Source: Sclerotinia nivalis (taxonomy: Eukaryota; Ascomycota; Leotiomycetes; Helotiales; Sclerotiniaceae). Taken from it: a stretch of 64,000 nucleotides of DNA. This document shows, piece after piece, positions 34,377 through 47,683 of this stretch. The position numbers and the translations under genes are program-made. The notes under the pieces are model-generated. The model searched no databases, was not told the DNA's origin, and saw only the letters and a list, made by a program, of their open reading frames with translations. Each line of letters begins with the position of its first letter. Position 1 is the first letter of the stretch. The stretch is from positions 1,674,001 through 1,738,000 of the forward strand of contig JAPEIS010000007.1 of assembly GCA_029531795.1 (NCBI GenBank), given 5' to 3'.

Positions 34377-36263
34377 TAGGTAGATGTCAATCCATCTGCA
34401 TGTTCCGTGGGAATATCATGAATTTCGAGGAAAGGCTTAGGGCAATGAATTAGTTTTATGGATGGCCAAAGTGCGCAGTATGCTATTGAGGGGAGGACAA
34501 AATGGGTTGGTTTATTGGGTGGGAAAAGTCTTTAAAGTATCCCCTGGAGTTATTGCCGCATAAATGAAATCCGAGATATCTCGTTGATTCATACATACTT
34601 CGCATTGTGAAATAACCTGATTGCCCGTGGCTAATGTGACAAAATCATCTAAAGATGTGATGCCAAAGAAGTTCATCGACCTAACCTATGCGTAGAAGGA
34701 GTCCGGCACACATGCTCAATCGCCTTGAGGATTTGTCGTTTATTTCCTACCATCGCCAATCTTTCACTTCTCATTATCTCGGTCACATATATCGATTTGT
34801 AATATTTTCACATATCTTCATTGATATACATAACTTTGAAGCAGCAAAAATTATAAACACAACACGCAACGCACTGCACATCCCACTTCCGCATGCTTCT
34901 AAACTACCCCGTGATATCGCACCACTCCGTTAATTGCCCAACTTTTCAACTGATTTTCTGAGCTATTATCCGTGCAATATATCCTTCATCGTATATGTAC
35001 TATAGCTATTAGCCCCAAGTAGAACACCATGAAGCTTGGATTCTCGTTCCCTCTTGTTTTGTCTGTCGACGCTCTCTAAGTAACAGTTCAACCACTCCGC
35101 CAATACAACATAATGGAAGCTCGCTAATGAAGTATACGTACCTTGAACTCTCGAACGAAATGCAGACTAGATGAACGAGAAACGGAGGAACGGGGGAACG
35201 AGGGAATGATAAAACCGATAGTGTTGCGCACAAACATTTAGAGAAACTCTGAGTTTGATGAAGGTACATACATTGATGAGACGTATCGGTTGCCTGCTCA
35301 GTGCGTTCCAGGTAATTACGAAAATTCATGATTTTAATTTTCCATTTCTTACATCTCAGACAGTGATGAAGCCCGGACGACCCTGAGTCGTCATGCTAGA
35401 TCAATGGATGATCATATTCATGGCATATTAAGCGATCCCCTTTTCTGATCCATATTTTTTTTCTTTTCGGAAAGACGCTTCATTTGGCGCATCTCCTTGA
35501 TCTCTTCCCTGTCGAATGAAGTTTTTTTGTTCTCTGTGGAGTCTGGAGCCTGAGATCAAGAAGGAAGAGCAAACTTTGTTCTTAGGAGATGATCGAGAGG
35601 ACTGTTGCTCGGTTGATGGAGCCAAAGACTTCAGGGTTTTGTTGGGCTGGAAACCCTGATGTTGATTTTTCTTTTGTCGTATGAGGACATTGATGTGGAA
35701 CGCGATTCTATTTTATTTGTAAGGCAATAGAGGAGTCATTCATTGTGTTTGTACAATCAAATGCATATGGGCACGCGTGTCGGAGTAGTAGAGAAAGATA
35801 TTGAATAGTCTTTCCAATTGAACGATTGATCTGTTAGTTCTGAGGTAGCATGGGACTATGCTAATAGGGGAGATTAGTAGCTACAGTAGATGATGTTGCA
35901 TGGGTGATTGATTCACTTACTACCTATGAACCCTCTACCAGACAACTCTCCAGCCGAACTTATCAGTCACCACATTTCAAATGTCGAATGCACGCCGAAG
36001 CGGCTAGAGGAAAAAAGAATGCATTTTTAAAACTAATTATACATAAAGCGAATTGATCCGAACTACATTTCAAAGACCGTAGGTATTAATCGTGAAAAAT
36101 ATCGAGAAGACAATCCAGATGATACCAATTTGGAACCCCATGGTTCAGACCAAGAGAGATTTGAGCGGAGTCCAAGCTAAAACTCTCTTTTCGTCTAAAA
36201 GGTTGAGTTTCAAAATACTCGTGTGGCTCTATCCGCTAGCAGCTCAAGCTTGTACTTGCATCC
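34377..36263. other. 1.9 kb intergenic region before the hairpin cluster
   Basis: AT-rich, with only short frames and no recognisable product. A small stem GACGAC/GTCGTC lies near 35378-35395. It ends at the first large hairpin. Confidence 0.45.
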
Positions 36264-36353
36264 AACTGGGTTCAAGAAGGCACTTCTGGCATTTCGTGCT
36301 TGTATTTGCAACTATCTTGCATAAATGCCAGAAGTGCCTTCATGAACCCAGTT
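36264..36353. repeat. Long hairpin: 31-base inverted repeat, one mismatch
   Basis: Arms 36264-36294 and 36323-36353 are complementary over 31 bases with a single mismatch (CAAG versus CATG core), separated by a 28-base loop. Left arm begins AACTGGGTTC and ends CTTCTGGCATTT. Confidence 0.97.
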
Positions 36354-37442
36354 ATCGCAGTAGATCTTCTCCGAACGCATGAGATTGTATGAATGAAGTC
36401 TGCCACATGATATTCTGCTCTTTGATCATCCAAAAAGTTTATCCTCTTTCCTGGAGCTCGTTCATAACCATATTGAAAACCCAATACCCATGTTCAACTC
36501 AAGATTCTCCACACGTCTCCCCATTCACATTTGTCCATCCTCCGATCCGGAATTTCTAATGCGGCCATCGTTGTTATTTCAGGACTAGCAACACCAGAAG
36601 CATGACAATCTGCTTCCATCAGGAACAGATTGTCGAGATTGAAACCATCGACGGCCAGAATTGGTGACTGGAGTTGAAGAGCGTGAGGCCGGATGACCGT
36701 CGTGGCCAGAACAAGCAAACTCCTCTTCTCTTCGATCCTGGAGATCGTGCATGATGAGTATCGCTGTGCCTGGCGCGCGGATTTGATGGTCTCTCTGGAT
36801 CAACGTCTCGAAAATGTGCATTTGAAGATTGTAATGGATTCTCTGTGCGCCGCGATCTGATATCCGCTGGTCTATACGGTGGTTGTGGTACCCGATCTCC
36901 TTCGTGTCCTCGGCTCATGTTGATAGACTACGCTTTGTAGTCTCGTAGACACGAAGGAGATTGAGACCCGTGGATACACAGGGCGTGCCTGCCTTTTCGT
37001 GTTCCATTGTAGCGAATGGAATCGCCTTGATCATCCGAAGTATGGCGAGATTGATATGTTGGATGACAGCTTGCAGAAGTGGACGAAGCGGTATCAGCTG
37101 CAGACTCTGCAGTAGCCAAGGCTTTCCAGCTGAAACTCTATCAGCCCAATGCTCCGGACACTAGCGATGTTAAATGGTGTCTGCAAGATATAAACGTCAG
37201 TACTATTTTTACAAGATGCTACGAGAACCGGGTTTGATGAAAAAAATGTTGAACGTACTTTCGGAAAGGAGCTCTGTCCGAGGAGACTCTTTATCGACCG
37301 GTCTCGGTGGAGGCACGATCTCCCTCGGTCTAATTTCCTGCCGAGCGAAACTCTTCATCGAGTCGCCGGAGGACGAGTTCCTGAGACGGCGTGCATGGGG
37401 AGGACCCCATATCCATCCGTCTCGAATGCTTGGACTGTGCAA
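36272..37442 (-). pseudogene. Possible decayed gene between hairpins, product unknown
   Basis: Several minus-strand frames look coding but do not connect. One runs 36718-36494 (IRPHALQLQSPILAVDGFNL, EIPDRRMDKCEWGDVWRILS) and continues in the same frame after a TGA into 36484-36272 (WVLGFQYGYERAPGKRINFL and on). Upstream, a second frame gives MHIFETLIQRDHQIRAPGTA and a third an Arg-rich tail. Further up, 37442-37263 reads RPREIVPPPRPVDKESPRTE, followed by a plausible GTACGT donor. I recognise no family. It could be a real gene with introns I cannot place, a decayed gene, or chance. The hairpins at both ends and in the middle are the firmest observation. Confidence 0.3.
36895..36961. repeat. 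Nested hairpin: 14-base inverted repeat with inner 7-base stem
   Basis: Arms 36895-36908 (ATCTCCTTCGTGTC) and 36948-36961 are perfect complements. Inside the 39-base loop, 36925-36931 (AGACTAC) pairs with 36937-36943 around a 5-base loop. Confidence 0.95.
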
Positions 37443-37504
37443 GAAGATGTTGGTATTGGAAAAAGAGCCTCCGGTGTTGGATTATAACGCCATGCTGATG
37501 ATGG

Positions 37505-37589
37505 AATACCCAACTGCGGCCAGATCAATTAATGTTGAATTAAAGAGAAAGCTCTAGTCAACTGTGTGATCTGGCCGCAGTTGGGTATT
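37505..37589. repeat. Perfect 23-base inverted repeat
   Basis: Arms 37505-37527 and 37567-37589 are perfect complements (left arm AATACCCAACTGCGGCC followed by AGATCA) with a 39-base spacer. Partial complementarity continues a further ~8 bases outward. Confidence 0.97.
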
Positions 37590-38073
37590 TCATGATTATA
37601 TCAGACCGCACAGTGGAGGTTCTCTTGAACCTTGCTGGTGTTGATCGTGGTATCTTCCTAACTGATTGATAGAAGGGATCAATTAAATTGTCTCATAAAT
37701 AATTGATGGGGAGTACAAACCTACACGAGTATAGCAAGCAAGTGCTGTCCCAGGAGAGATGTTGGTGTTGTGGCGCATGGAGAAACTTCACGAAGGTTGA
37801 AGGGATGAAGGGAAGAGGGATCAAAACAATTTTGAAGAGAACAAGAAAATTATTTTGAAAGTGCTTTGTGGGTTGCTTAGTGGACATGCTTAGTCGGGCT
37901 ATATGCCAATAGACTTTGAGGTATTTGTCACTAAGCAGGTCAAGCAAGCAGCTCTTCGAGCCCTGCAGTTTTGCACACCTCACCAGTCACATATCATGGG
38001 AAAATCAGACACAAATGGTATCAAAACAATCATTATGGTAATCCTAAAATACATACTTGAAATTTCTATACAA
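37590..38073. other. Intergenic region after hairpin cluster
   Basis: Contains the 3' flank of the nitronate monooxygenase-like gene. No gene or repeat seen. Confidence 0.5.
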
Positions 38074-39298
<1,225 letters not shown>

Positions 39299-41771
39299 GA
39301 TGTCGAAGACTGTTAACGAATGATGTGATGGGAGGTAGAACTATCTATTTTGTCGAGCGTATCGAAGTGTAGAAAGCGTCTATTCTAGGGTTCCTCTATA
39401 TTTTCTAATGATTGAAAAGAATGATTGTGATTAGAACTCGAACGGTTGAATCTGTTAGGAAGATAATAACTTGTACTGAGTACCAATTTCCTTTCCCCAC
39501 ATTCTTTGGACCGAGGCACGGCAACTACCTTGTGGGCCTAGGCTATACCCGTGCACTCACATTTGGGTGTTCAGAGATTACCGAAATCCCCATTTCATCA
39601 AACACCAGCAACCTGGAACCTCCCTCCTCTTCATTGTTTGTATGAAGAATTTCCCCGCTTTACTCCTCTTATTCACGGTTGTCCTCAAGTACACTGTACG
39701 GTCCAACATAGCGAACATGATTAGTGATGTAGTTCTACCAAATACCATATGCCCAAACAATCACGTGTGAATTGCATAAAAAGGTAGCACAACCAATTTC
39801 ACATGGTGATACAATTTGCTGAGACGGGTACGGAGAAAACTGTTCCTGATCGTCAAACTTACCGAGTTAATATAAATCACACCCTAATAGATGTCGTCCG
39901 ACAATAGAATGATATTCATGGAGCAACTCTTCAATTATCCTCAAATATTCGAACACTTGGGCATCAATAGATTCTAGATCCTGTCGATGCGCTGTCGAAA
40001 ATAGGGCTGCTCAGGTGTTGAGATGGACAAGGCTTCAATATACTTGTCCATCTCTCACGCCGCCACGCAACATTTTTATGAACAAAGTGTTTCATTATCA
40101 GGTTGTGTATCTCGCGGTTTCTCCTCATTATCACTCCCCTTGTTAAACGGAAGATGTTCCTAGATCCAACAAACTCTATGGCGGTTAAGTAAGCGGAGCA
40201 TCCGACGGGGTGCGGCATAGTGTCCTATCAAGGAATTTTGCGAGCTATCTTTGCTTCAAGCTGTATCTTTACCAAGTTTTCTCGAGGTAATACAATCATT
40301 CCACTTGGGAAATTCCAACTGAGGATGCTTACTGTACGACCGTTATTCCCAAGTCTTTATAGACGAAATGCAAGCACCTATCCGTTTTCCAGGATCGTTT
40401 AAAGCTAGACACACCCTTTTTGTTAATTTCTATAGATGTTTAAGCCAGGCTTCTGGAATCTGGTTGGTACATCAGGGCGGTGAAATAAGAAGCGGTGGCC
40501 TCACCGTTGAAGAAGCCGCAGGGCTGAGTGCTTAATTCTTGGAATGACCGATGTACCTACCCGTTACTATGCCTGGGGTATCTTCGCCAAATACTTTCAC
40601 CCCAGAAGCTACCCTGAAGATCATTGATCGATATGTATAAATATGTATGTAAGCACCCGTTCCTGCAGCCTCGATCTCATCTCCCCGGAAATCTACAGTA
40701 GTGGAAAAGGGAGGGAAATTTGATAATGGAATTTCTGGTAGACCATTACACTTTTTATATGTTCCGAATTGACCAATCACATCGTACAAGTACCGAGTAA
40801 TATACTGCATTGTCTGATATAGTTTTCTAGATTTGCGAAGATGAAAGATGCCGGGATAGAAGATTTGGGCTCCTGGAAATTTACATTTGCTTTTTTAGGA
40901 ATAAGTAACGAAGGAACACCAACAAAATATGGCAGGAGATATATCAAGTCTCAGTACATAACGACTTGGTCTGGAATCAGCTAGTAACAGAAGTTGTGGT
41001 ACTTTTGACTTCCCGGATGCGTCGTCCTGCAGCTCGTTAATTTTTTCTGGCAAGGTTCACTATTTCGCACTCTTATTGGGCTTCTTTTATGGGGAGTCTT
41101 TTTTTTCTTCTATCGTCACCCTCTCGCATATGATCCGCCCCTCTATATGCACCTTTAACCTTCCACCCCACATACTTCCATACACACTACGCACACATAC
41201 ATACATACATACATTTGCCAGCTTTCGTTTCATTCTTCCAATGCCCCATGACGATGCGAGACTGCAAGTTGCTGCAAGTATCTCCAGTGCTGGCTGGAGC
41301 ATCTCCACTCACTGCTATTGTCTCAAGCCTCAAATTGCCTTTTCTACACTTTACCGAAGTCGTCAGTAGGAGGTTGCACATGAGTTGTCCTAGCCACCGA
41401 TGAAGACAGCACACACGGCCCTAAGTTACGGTTGATCGACGTTACTTCTTTGAAATCCATTTCTCTCATTATCCTATGCATCATGCCGAGACAATCGCAA
41501 AGTCAAGCTGTCGTGTTGCATGGGTATGCGGAAGCAAAGGCATCTAACTTTATCTGACTGCCACCTCAGAGTTTCATATCATTCTCAATACTTCTCCTCC
41601 TTTGTTAATGGTACATGCGGATCATCTATAAGACCAGCTTGAATTCCTGCGGAGTATAACGCCGAACCCGCTCCCCACTATTTCTCCTCCACACTAGCAC
41701 TCAATTCCAGATCGATCTAGCTCAAGACCTTGAACACTTTCAGACCTTCTAGTACCAAAACACTATCTAAG
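39299..41771. other. 2.5 kb intergenic region with a perfect hairpin
   Basis: No gene is supported. A minus-strand frame at 40810-40532 (92 residues, starts with ATG) has no family signature and I leave it out. A perfect 12-base hairpin lies at 40020-40054, and a short CATA array near 41193-41212. The ~150 bases before 41772 are CT/CA-rich like a leader. Confidence 0.45.
40020..40054. repeat. Perfect 12-base hairpin
   Basis: GAGATGGACAAG at 40020-40031 pairs with CTTGTCCATCTC at 40043-40054 around an 11-base loop. No T-run follows it. Confidence 0.95.
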
Positions 41772-42187
41772 ATGTCTTATTCAACATACAATTCTAGCTC
41801 ACCTACATGGCAGGAGAAGCTCGAAGGTAAGCAATTCATGTTATGAACACTAAACATCAAATTTGCTAAATTTCTTCAAGAGAGATGCCGCGAGGCACAG
41901 ATTCATCCCCCAGTTTTTCAGATCGTATCCGATAGAAGAGGTAAATCTATCCCACCTTCCTCTGAAGTTCGATTTTCCCTCGAAATTATACGACTCTAAC
42001 ACTTGTTTTAGGCGGACGAACAGCATGGTCTAGCACAGTAATTGTGTCGGGTCAGAATATTGCTGCAAGATTCTGGTACGATGGGCAGAACCTCAACAAT
42101 GCGAAAGAGGATGCCGCGGAAGTGGCACTCATTCGCTTGACTGGATCGAGCCCAACCTCACCTACCCAAAGTCGAGGCGGGTGGTAA
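41772..42187 (+). CDS. Small double-stranded RNA-binding-domain-like protein
   Basis: A 96-residue protein split over three exons: 41772-41826, 41881-41940 and 42012-42187. Introns of 54 and 71 bases have GTAAGC/GTAAAT donors and CAAG/TTTTAG acceptors, and the phases agree. The product starts MSYSTYNSSSPTWQEKLEER and reads CREAQIHPPVFQIVSDRRGG, then RTAWSSTVIVSGQNIAARFW and LNNAKEDAAEVALIRLTG. The order helix (WQEKLEERCREA), Pro-containing loop, three strands, then a helix rich in Ala (AKEDAAEVALIRL) follows the dsRBD fold, although the usual KKxAK basic patch at the start of helix 2 is weak here (NAKEDAA). Essentially the whole protein is one domain. Possible roles are RNA silencing or RNA modification cofactor; this is inference. 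Confidence 0.72.
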
Positions 42188-42935
42188 TTTCAGCCTCACA
42201 CCTAAAGCTACCAACACTGCGGCCGATGGTTTCGATTTAGCCTGTAGGATAAGAGATGATAATAGGGTGATTTGCCATTTGCTGCAGCTTGGGCAAGGAT
42301 GGGCGAATGCCAATGATACTTCAGGCGTCGGATTGTTTCGCGGTGGATTTCCACAGGACAGCAAGGGCGCTGGAGTTTGAATGCAGAAATATTATTCCCA
42401 ACATTTTTTGGATACATTTTTTGGATACATTTTTTTTCTTGGGAGGTGGTGTGGAAAAGTTTTTAGTTATGGATTATCCTTTTTGAACCATGGACTGGTT
42501 CCAAATCTTGTTATTAGCAATGAAATTGAAGATTGCAATTCTCTTCGAATTAATAAAATGTTGCTTTGGACTACCTAGTATACTCACATGCACTGTGATT
42601 TTCGCTGCGGATATTTATTAGGGGTTCTTAACCATGAGCCGTATAAAAGTAAGTAGTCAATGTCGTCAAGTGGAGCTCAACATCAAGGTAGCACACATCA
42701 AACTTCATGAATGAGTAAAAATATTTTGTTTCAACCCTGATCCATGTTGCTGAACAGGAATATTTTAGACCCAGAGTTATGGTTCTGTGGTTCCGCCCAA
42801 GAAAGATCGTCACTGCCCAAAGATGATTTGTGGCCTCAGGCAGTTAGAGCTAATCTGAAATTTTGGCTAGTGCATCAACTCAATGTTGGTATCAAATGCG
42901 GAGAAACCATTTTTGATTTCGCAGCAGCCACAAAC
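42188..42935. other. Intergenic region upstream of uS7m gene
   Basis: Contains a T-rich segment near 42410-42440 and a frame extending upstream of the uS7m start from 42744, which I treat as leader. A direct repeat TTTTTTGGATACAT occurs twice at about 42403-42433. Confidence 0.5.
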
Positions 42936-44140
42936 ATGCCTCCACGATTGAACTTCCACAGCGCAAGCAGGTCACTGACCATTCGACCACGAATAATTGT
43001 CGCACCTCGAAATCCTGCTTTCTTCAAAATTACCCCGGCAGCACGTCGAGGTTTCGCTGAGGAGAAGCAACCTCCAAGAAATGGTTCAGATGAAGATGTA
43101 GCCGGCCACGTCAGTGAAGAGGCAAGAGATATGGCTGAAATTACTGGAGAGACTCCTCCTGATATGGGGAAGAGCACAAATGTTCAAGAGGTATTTACTT
43201 TGATTTCTGGAGAACAATCTACCAATCATATTTACGAAGAAATGAAGAATCGTGATAGTAGAGGACTGCAGTCACTAACCATGTTCATAGATTCTTAAGA
43301 GAGATCAAGAAGGAAAGGACAAAGCCCCAGAAGTCATCAAGGAAGATATCAAAGATACACAAACTGCCTCTGCTCTCTCCCAAGAAATCTCCTTCGCCAA
43401 TCTCATGGCTCTTGGCCGTCTCGGTCATTTGGAAAATGGCGCCAACCCCTCCGATCTCACAATCGACGGACACAAATTTGGACTTCCAGAGTTACCTATT
43501 CCTTCGAACAACAACCTCAAATATAGATATGATCCTGTTGTTTCGCAGGTTACGAATATGATGATGCAGCATGGCAAGAAGAGCGTTGCCCAGAGGGTAG
43601 GCTCGTTAGTTCTTTCCTTTTGCGTTGCTTGCTACGCATGGGATTTACGTTTTTTTATTGCAGAATGAATTGCTAATTTACGATTTTTCACTGCAGAACA
43701 TGTCATACATATTGAACCATCTCCGCACTGCTCCACCACCGACGCCCAACCCCGCCAAACCCCTCCTTCCGGGCACACCCCCATCATCCCACCTCCCTCT
43801 AAACCCCGTCCTGTATCTTACTACCGCCATCGACTCCGTAGCTCCTCTCTTACGTATTCGTTCTCAGAAAGGTGCCGCAGGAGGTGGAGCTTCTCTACAA
43901 ATCCCTGTGCCGTTGGGTGTCAGACAAAGAAGAAGACAAGCAATCAAATGGATATTAGATTCAGCCAGTAAGAAACAATCGAGAAGTAGTGGACGAGGCA
44001 TGTTTGCACAGAGATTCGCCGAGGAGATTATCAGTGTGGTAGAGGGCAAGAGTTCGATTTGGGAGAAGAGGATTTTGGTACATAAGACTGGTACAAGCGC
44101 GAGAGCAAATTTGACCTTTTATTCTAGGAGGAGAAAATAA
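42936..44140 (+). CDS. rsm7: Mitochondrial small-subunit ribosomal protein uS7m
   Basis: Mitochondrial ribosomal protein S7 family, which binds the 3' domain of the small-subunit rRNA. Exons 42936-43190, 43291-43596 and 43697-44140 give 334 residues. The N terminus (MPPRLNFHSASRSLTIRPRI) is basic and acid-free, as expected for a mitochondrial presequence. The S7 domain occupies the C-terminal half: YDPVVSQVTNMMMQHGKKSV, then SYILNHLR, DSVAPLLRIRSQKGAAGGGA and IPVPLGVRQRRRQAIKWILD, ending ARANLTFYSRRRK. An in-frame ATG at 42744 would add 64 residues that do not look like a presequence; the ATG at 42936 is preferred. Confidence 0.92.
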
Positions 44141-44483
44141 ATGGTTACAAAATTGGGCACGGCAATGGATATGGATATGGGAAAGGGCATATTTCATGCG
44201 GTGGGGTTGTAAATTATTGTATTATGACATCAAAAGAATTGGTACTTGGTACTTGGGATGCATATGATATCAAAATCTATCCGTACATACATAAACTGCT
44301 CTTGTTATCTATTGGCTTGCTTGCTTGCTGGACTTTATTTCTCCTCCCATTTCCCCTCGCATCTTTTCTCATTTCCTTCTTGCCTCGTCAAAATCATCTA
44401 ATCTCTGCAAAACATGGCAGAGTGTATCTTTTTATTTTTCCGTTTGCAGCTTGCGCTGAGCTTGAACTGAGCGGTGAGGGATA

Positions 44484-44523
44484 TGTATGTATATGTATAT
44501 GTATATGTGTGTGTATGTATGTC
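44484..44523. repeat. TATG/TG microsatellite
   Basis: Alternating TATG, TATATG and GTGTGT units over about 40 bases, in the 3' flank of the uS7m gene. Confidence 0.85.
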
Positions 44524-44734
44524 TGCTCATCAATCATATAATCGACGGCTTCTTACAGCGATACTTCATATCTACATACATATCTAGTATCTAGTATGCG
44601 TATTTACTTATCATAGATATCTACCTAGAGATAGTAGAAATAGTAGAAATGTGTTTCGGCGGTGAGAGCTGGGGATTGGGTGGTTGGTTGTTTGTTATCT
44701 TTGGGTTTGCTTCTAATTTTGCTTTTGATTGTTG

Positions 44735-44753
44735 GGATGCGATGCGATGCGAT
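44735..44753. repeat. Short GATGC pentanucleotide array
   Basis: Three and a half tandem copies of GATGC within a purine-rich stretch. Confidence 0.8.
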
Positions 44754-47683
44754 TGGGGGTTAGAGAGGCTTGGATGAGATAGATGATGAGGTGAGATGAA
44801 ATGCATGTCAGCAAAGAGCCGGAGTGCTGGAATGAGGTTCCGGGTTATGGGATGGGATGATAGGGTCTAGTATGTTAAAGTGATGGGCTGGGAAATGTGA
44901 GGATAGGGGATGCACGTGCAAGTACCTAGGCAATTGAAGTTGTTTACTGATACTCGGCTAGTAGCGGTGAATAGTCAGTCCATGGAAATATTTTTGATCG
45001 TGTGGTTGTGATAAGGGATTGTTCTTTTTGGAGATGAATCGGTGAGTGGGTGTTGGTAGGTGTGGGATGCTGGGATGATGAGATGGTGAAAGTGATGATG
45101 TGGTGATGAGGATCAGGAGAGGAAAAGAAAGGGGGAGATGAGGTTGTTGGAGCGGTGGTAGCAGGGCCGAACTAGATGGGGATAGGAAATTGAAAACTGG
45201 AAACTGGAAAGGTGGTTAGAGGGTGTGTGTGGCGTGTAATGGGTTCATTTTGCACGTGGAATTGTTGAGGTATCTTGACTTACTTCACTTAGGACAAGGA
45301 CGTATTTTTATGGAGTTAGTGGGTGTCGGACGATGCTAATAACTTGATATGGGATGTTAATATTGGTTTCAATTATCCATGACGTTATTGAACAGTGGAC
45401 TTTAGCTTCCCCGGCATTTTGTCTTCTATGCCAGGGGACTAATTTTCGAGATTAAGTGCTATTTAAGCTTGTGCTCTCGACCGGATCATTCGAACAGCTA
45501 ATTGACTACCGGTATCTCCGAAACTTTTTCGATGTTGATACCTAATTAGATATCCGAAAGATATCCGAGGTATCGTACCTCGGAGGGCTGTTGGAAATTT
45601 TTGTTTTGGGATGTGGAGGGGAACTGTAGAGGGTGGTGTACAGCTTTTACAGGGGATGTACATATGTGCATGTGTGAGATTTGTTTGCACCGTGTTCTTA
45701 GGGCTTGGGGTGAGGCTTCGATTTTTCGACTATGGAGCGATTCTTTGGATGTTTTGTCATGTGTTGAGGAAATCAAGATTTATGTGTCTAGAGGTACCGA
45801 TTAAGTAGTTAGTAGATAATAGTATATAGTGCTGGCAAGTCTTGGTACTCGAGCCGAGCCAAAATATTTATGTGTGGTTTCAGCTGTAGAAGAATGATTG
45901 ATGGCGAGGAAACAGAATCAGGATGAACGATGTGCCGATATGCGGTGCCAAGGAGGGGAATGGTGCATGCAGATGTTATGTTGTATCGTGGAGGGGCGAG
46001 GGTAAAGAGTATGGGGATGGAATGGAGATGGGGTGAAAATGGGGCGAGGCGGGGTAGACGTGATGAATGAGGGAAGCAAAGAGACGGATAGGTAAATCAA
46101 AGCGAGAGATAAGACTTTCTTGTCGTGCTTGACAAGTCTTGAATGAGGCTTTACAGAAAAGCTTGAGAGGGAGGGAAAATCGATTGAGTGGAGCCAAGAG
46201 GAAGTGATTGATATTGCCAAGGCACTGCGCCTTGGTGGTGGCAGTTTCCTTTGTATGAGGTTTAAAGCTGGGGTTTGAAGACTTTTGGGGGTTGTGACTA
46301 ACATAAGCATCTGATGGGAATAGCACGAGGATGAAAAATGAGTAATAAGAGATTGGAACCTGGGAATTGTGCTACTGTCTAATGAACTCTGTCGGTTTTG
46401 CAAGGGAAAGAAAGGGGCTTGGCGTTTTCGTGGAGGGGAGCTGGAACTGGGGTATTCCGTCGTACATAGAAAAAGAAAGGAATGTAGTAAGTATCATCTA
46501 TCATATTGAGGTCGATCTATCTTTGACAAACCTTTTGAGAGAATAGAGAATTGTTCAAAGCTTCATATATAATGATAAGTAGATAGATAATTTGTCTCTC
46601 GTTTTGTGGTTCAAATATTCTCCCTGTTCTCCTATTCCAGCTTGACAGATATCCGGTTCAAGCTTATAATTAATACCTACTACCTAGTATAGTATATAAT
46701 ACGACAGTTGGTCTTGTTCTATAACCCCCGTCCTTGGTTTCCGTATGGTTCGGTTTGGGCCGCTTTGTAAGATCATCATCCTCCCCCGCCTTACTGGCCC
46801 GCAGCTAGAGAAAGATAGGGTATAGCTTCATTATTGAAGACGAAAGGGAAAAGAAGTACGAAAATTTATATATTATTTTGGGTTTTGCTGTACGATTGAT
46901 TGATTTCTTATTTGGATTTTTTATCTTCTGATTTCCCCGGAAAACTTAATTACCCCCCTTTTTTCTCGACAAGGAAATCATCCAACATCGGAAATAGGCA
47001 CATCCTTCCTTCGTCCTTCATTCACTTCAAACAAAGCCATTCTGAATTCAAATGGCGTGCACGTGTCAATTTTAGTCTCATAGGTATCTAATCCCTTTTC
47101 ATTGAACATCTAGAACTTTTTATGCAGTTTAGTCCCAACAAACATAATACCCATACAATTACCATCCCCAGACCCATACCAAGAATCAAAAACACAACAT
47201 ATATTTTCTTCCAAAAATTAAATCCCACACAACACAATACACAATACACAACATTCATTCAATCTGCAAGATTATCTTCTCTCAAGGAACACTACTTTTA
47301 AAAAGATCAGTTGATGCATTCATCACTTTCTAACAATCTTCCCATTATAACAGATCATATCTCTACTATCCTTCATACTACACGTACTAACGACGGGGGC
47401 TAAAGCAATGTCCTGAGTGCGAACCCAAAGATTATTCCATCAACCACAATGCAGTATCAAGAACTTCCTTGGTCATCAAGAAAGTTTTTAAACGGCTAAC
47501 CTGAGATCCATGAGCATTCTATTGCTCTTGCCTTATTCGAATTCCTGCAAAATCTACGGAGTAGCCTCATTACATCACCGACGGAAACCTCGAAGAATCA
47601 TAATACAACGAGTTTTACAATCTGCCATTTCTTGAGGATCTGCTGAATCGCACATTCGATTAAACGTATCATAATTATTACAC

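Larger units (their letters stand above)
44141..47683. other. 3.5 kb region before the USP gene, probably promoter and long leader
   Basis: No gene is supported. It has a TATG/TG microsatellite at about 44484-44523 and a GATGC array at 44735-44753. A long purine-rich stretch on the plus strand around 44640-46400 opens minus-strand frames (for example 46403-45918) rich in Ser, Pro and His that look spurious. The last ~700 bases are AC/CT-rich with several short ATG frames, which fits a long 5' leader. Confidence 0.45.

Noticed and set aside
40532..40810. Minus-strand frame of 92 residues beginning with ATG
   Set aside because: No recognisable motif, signal peptide or neighbours that support it; kept only as a remote possibility.
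42744..42935. Upstream in-frame extension of uS7m
   Set aside because: The added residues do not resemble a presequence, while the ATG at 42936 gives a typical one.
45918..46403. Minus-strand frame of 161 residues
   Set aside because: Ser/Pro/His-rich product from a purine-rich stretch, with no domain, no introns and no family likeness.
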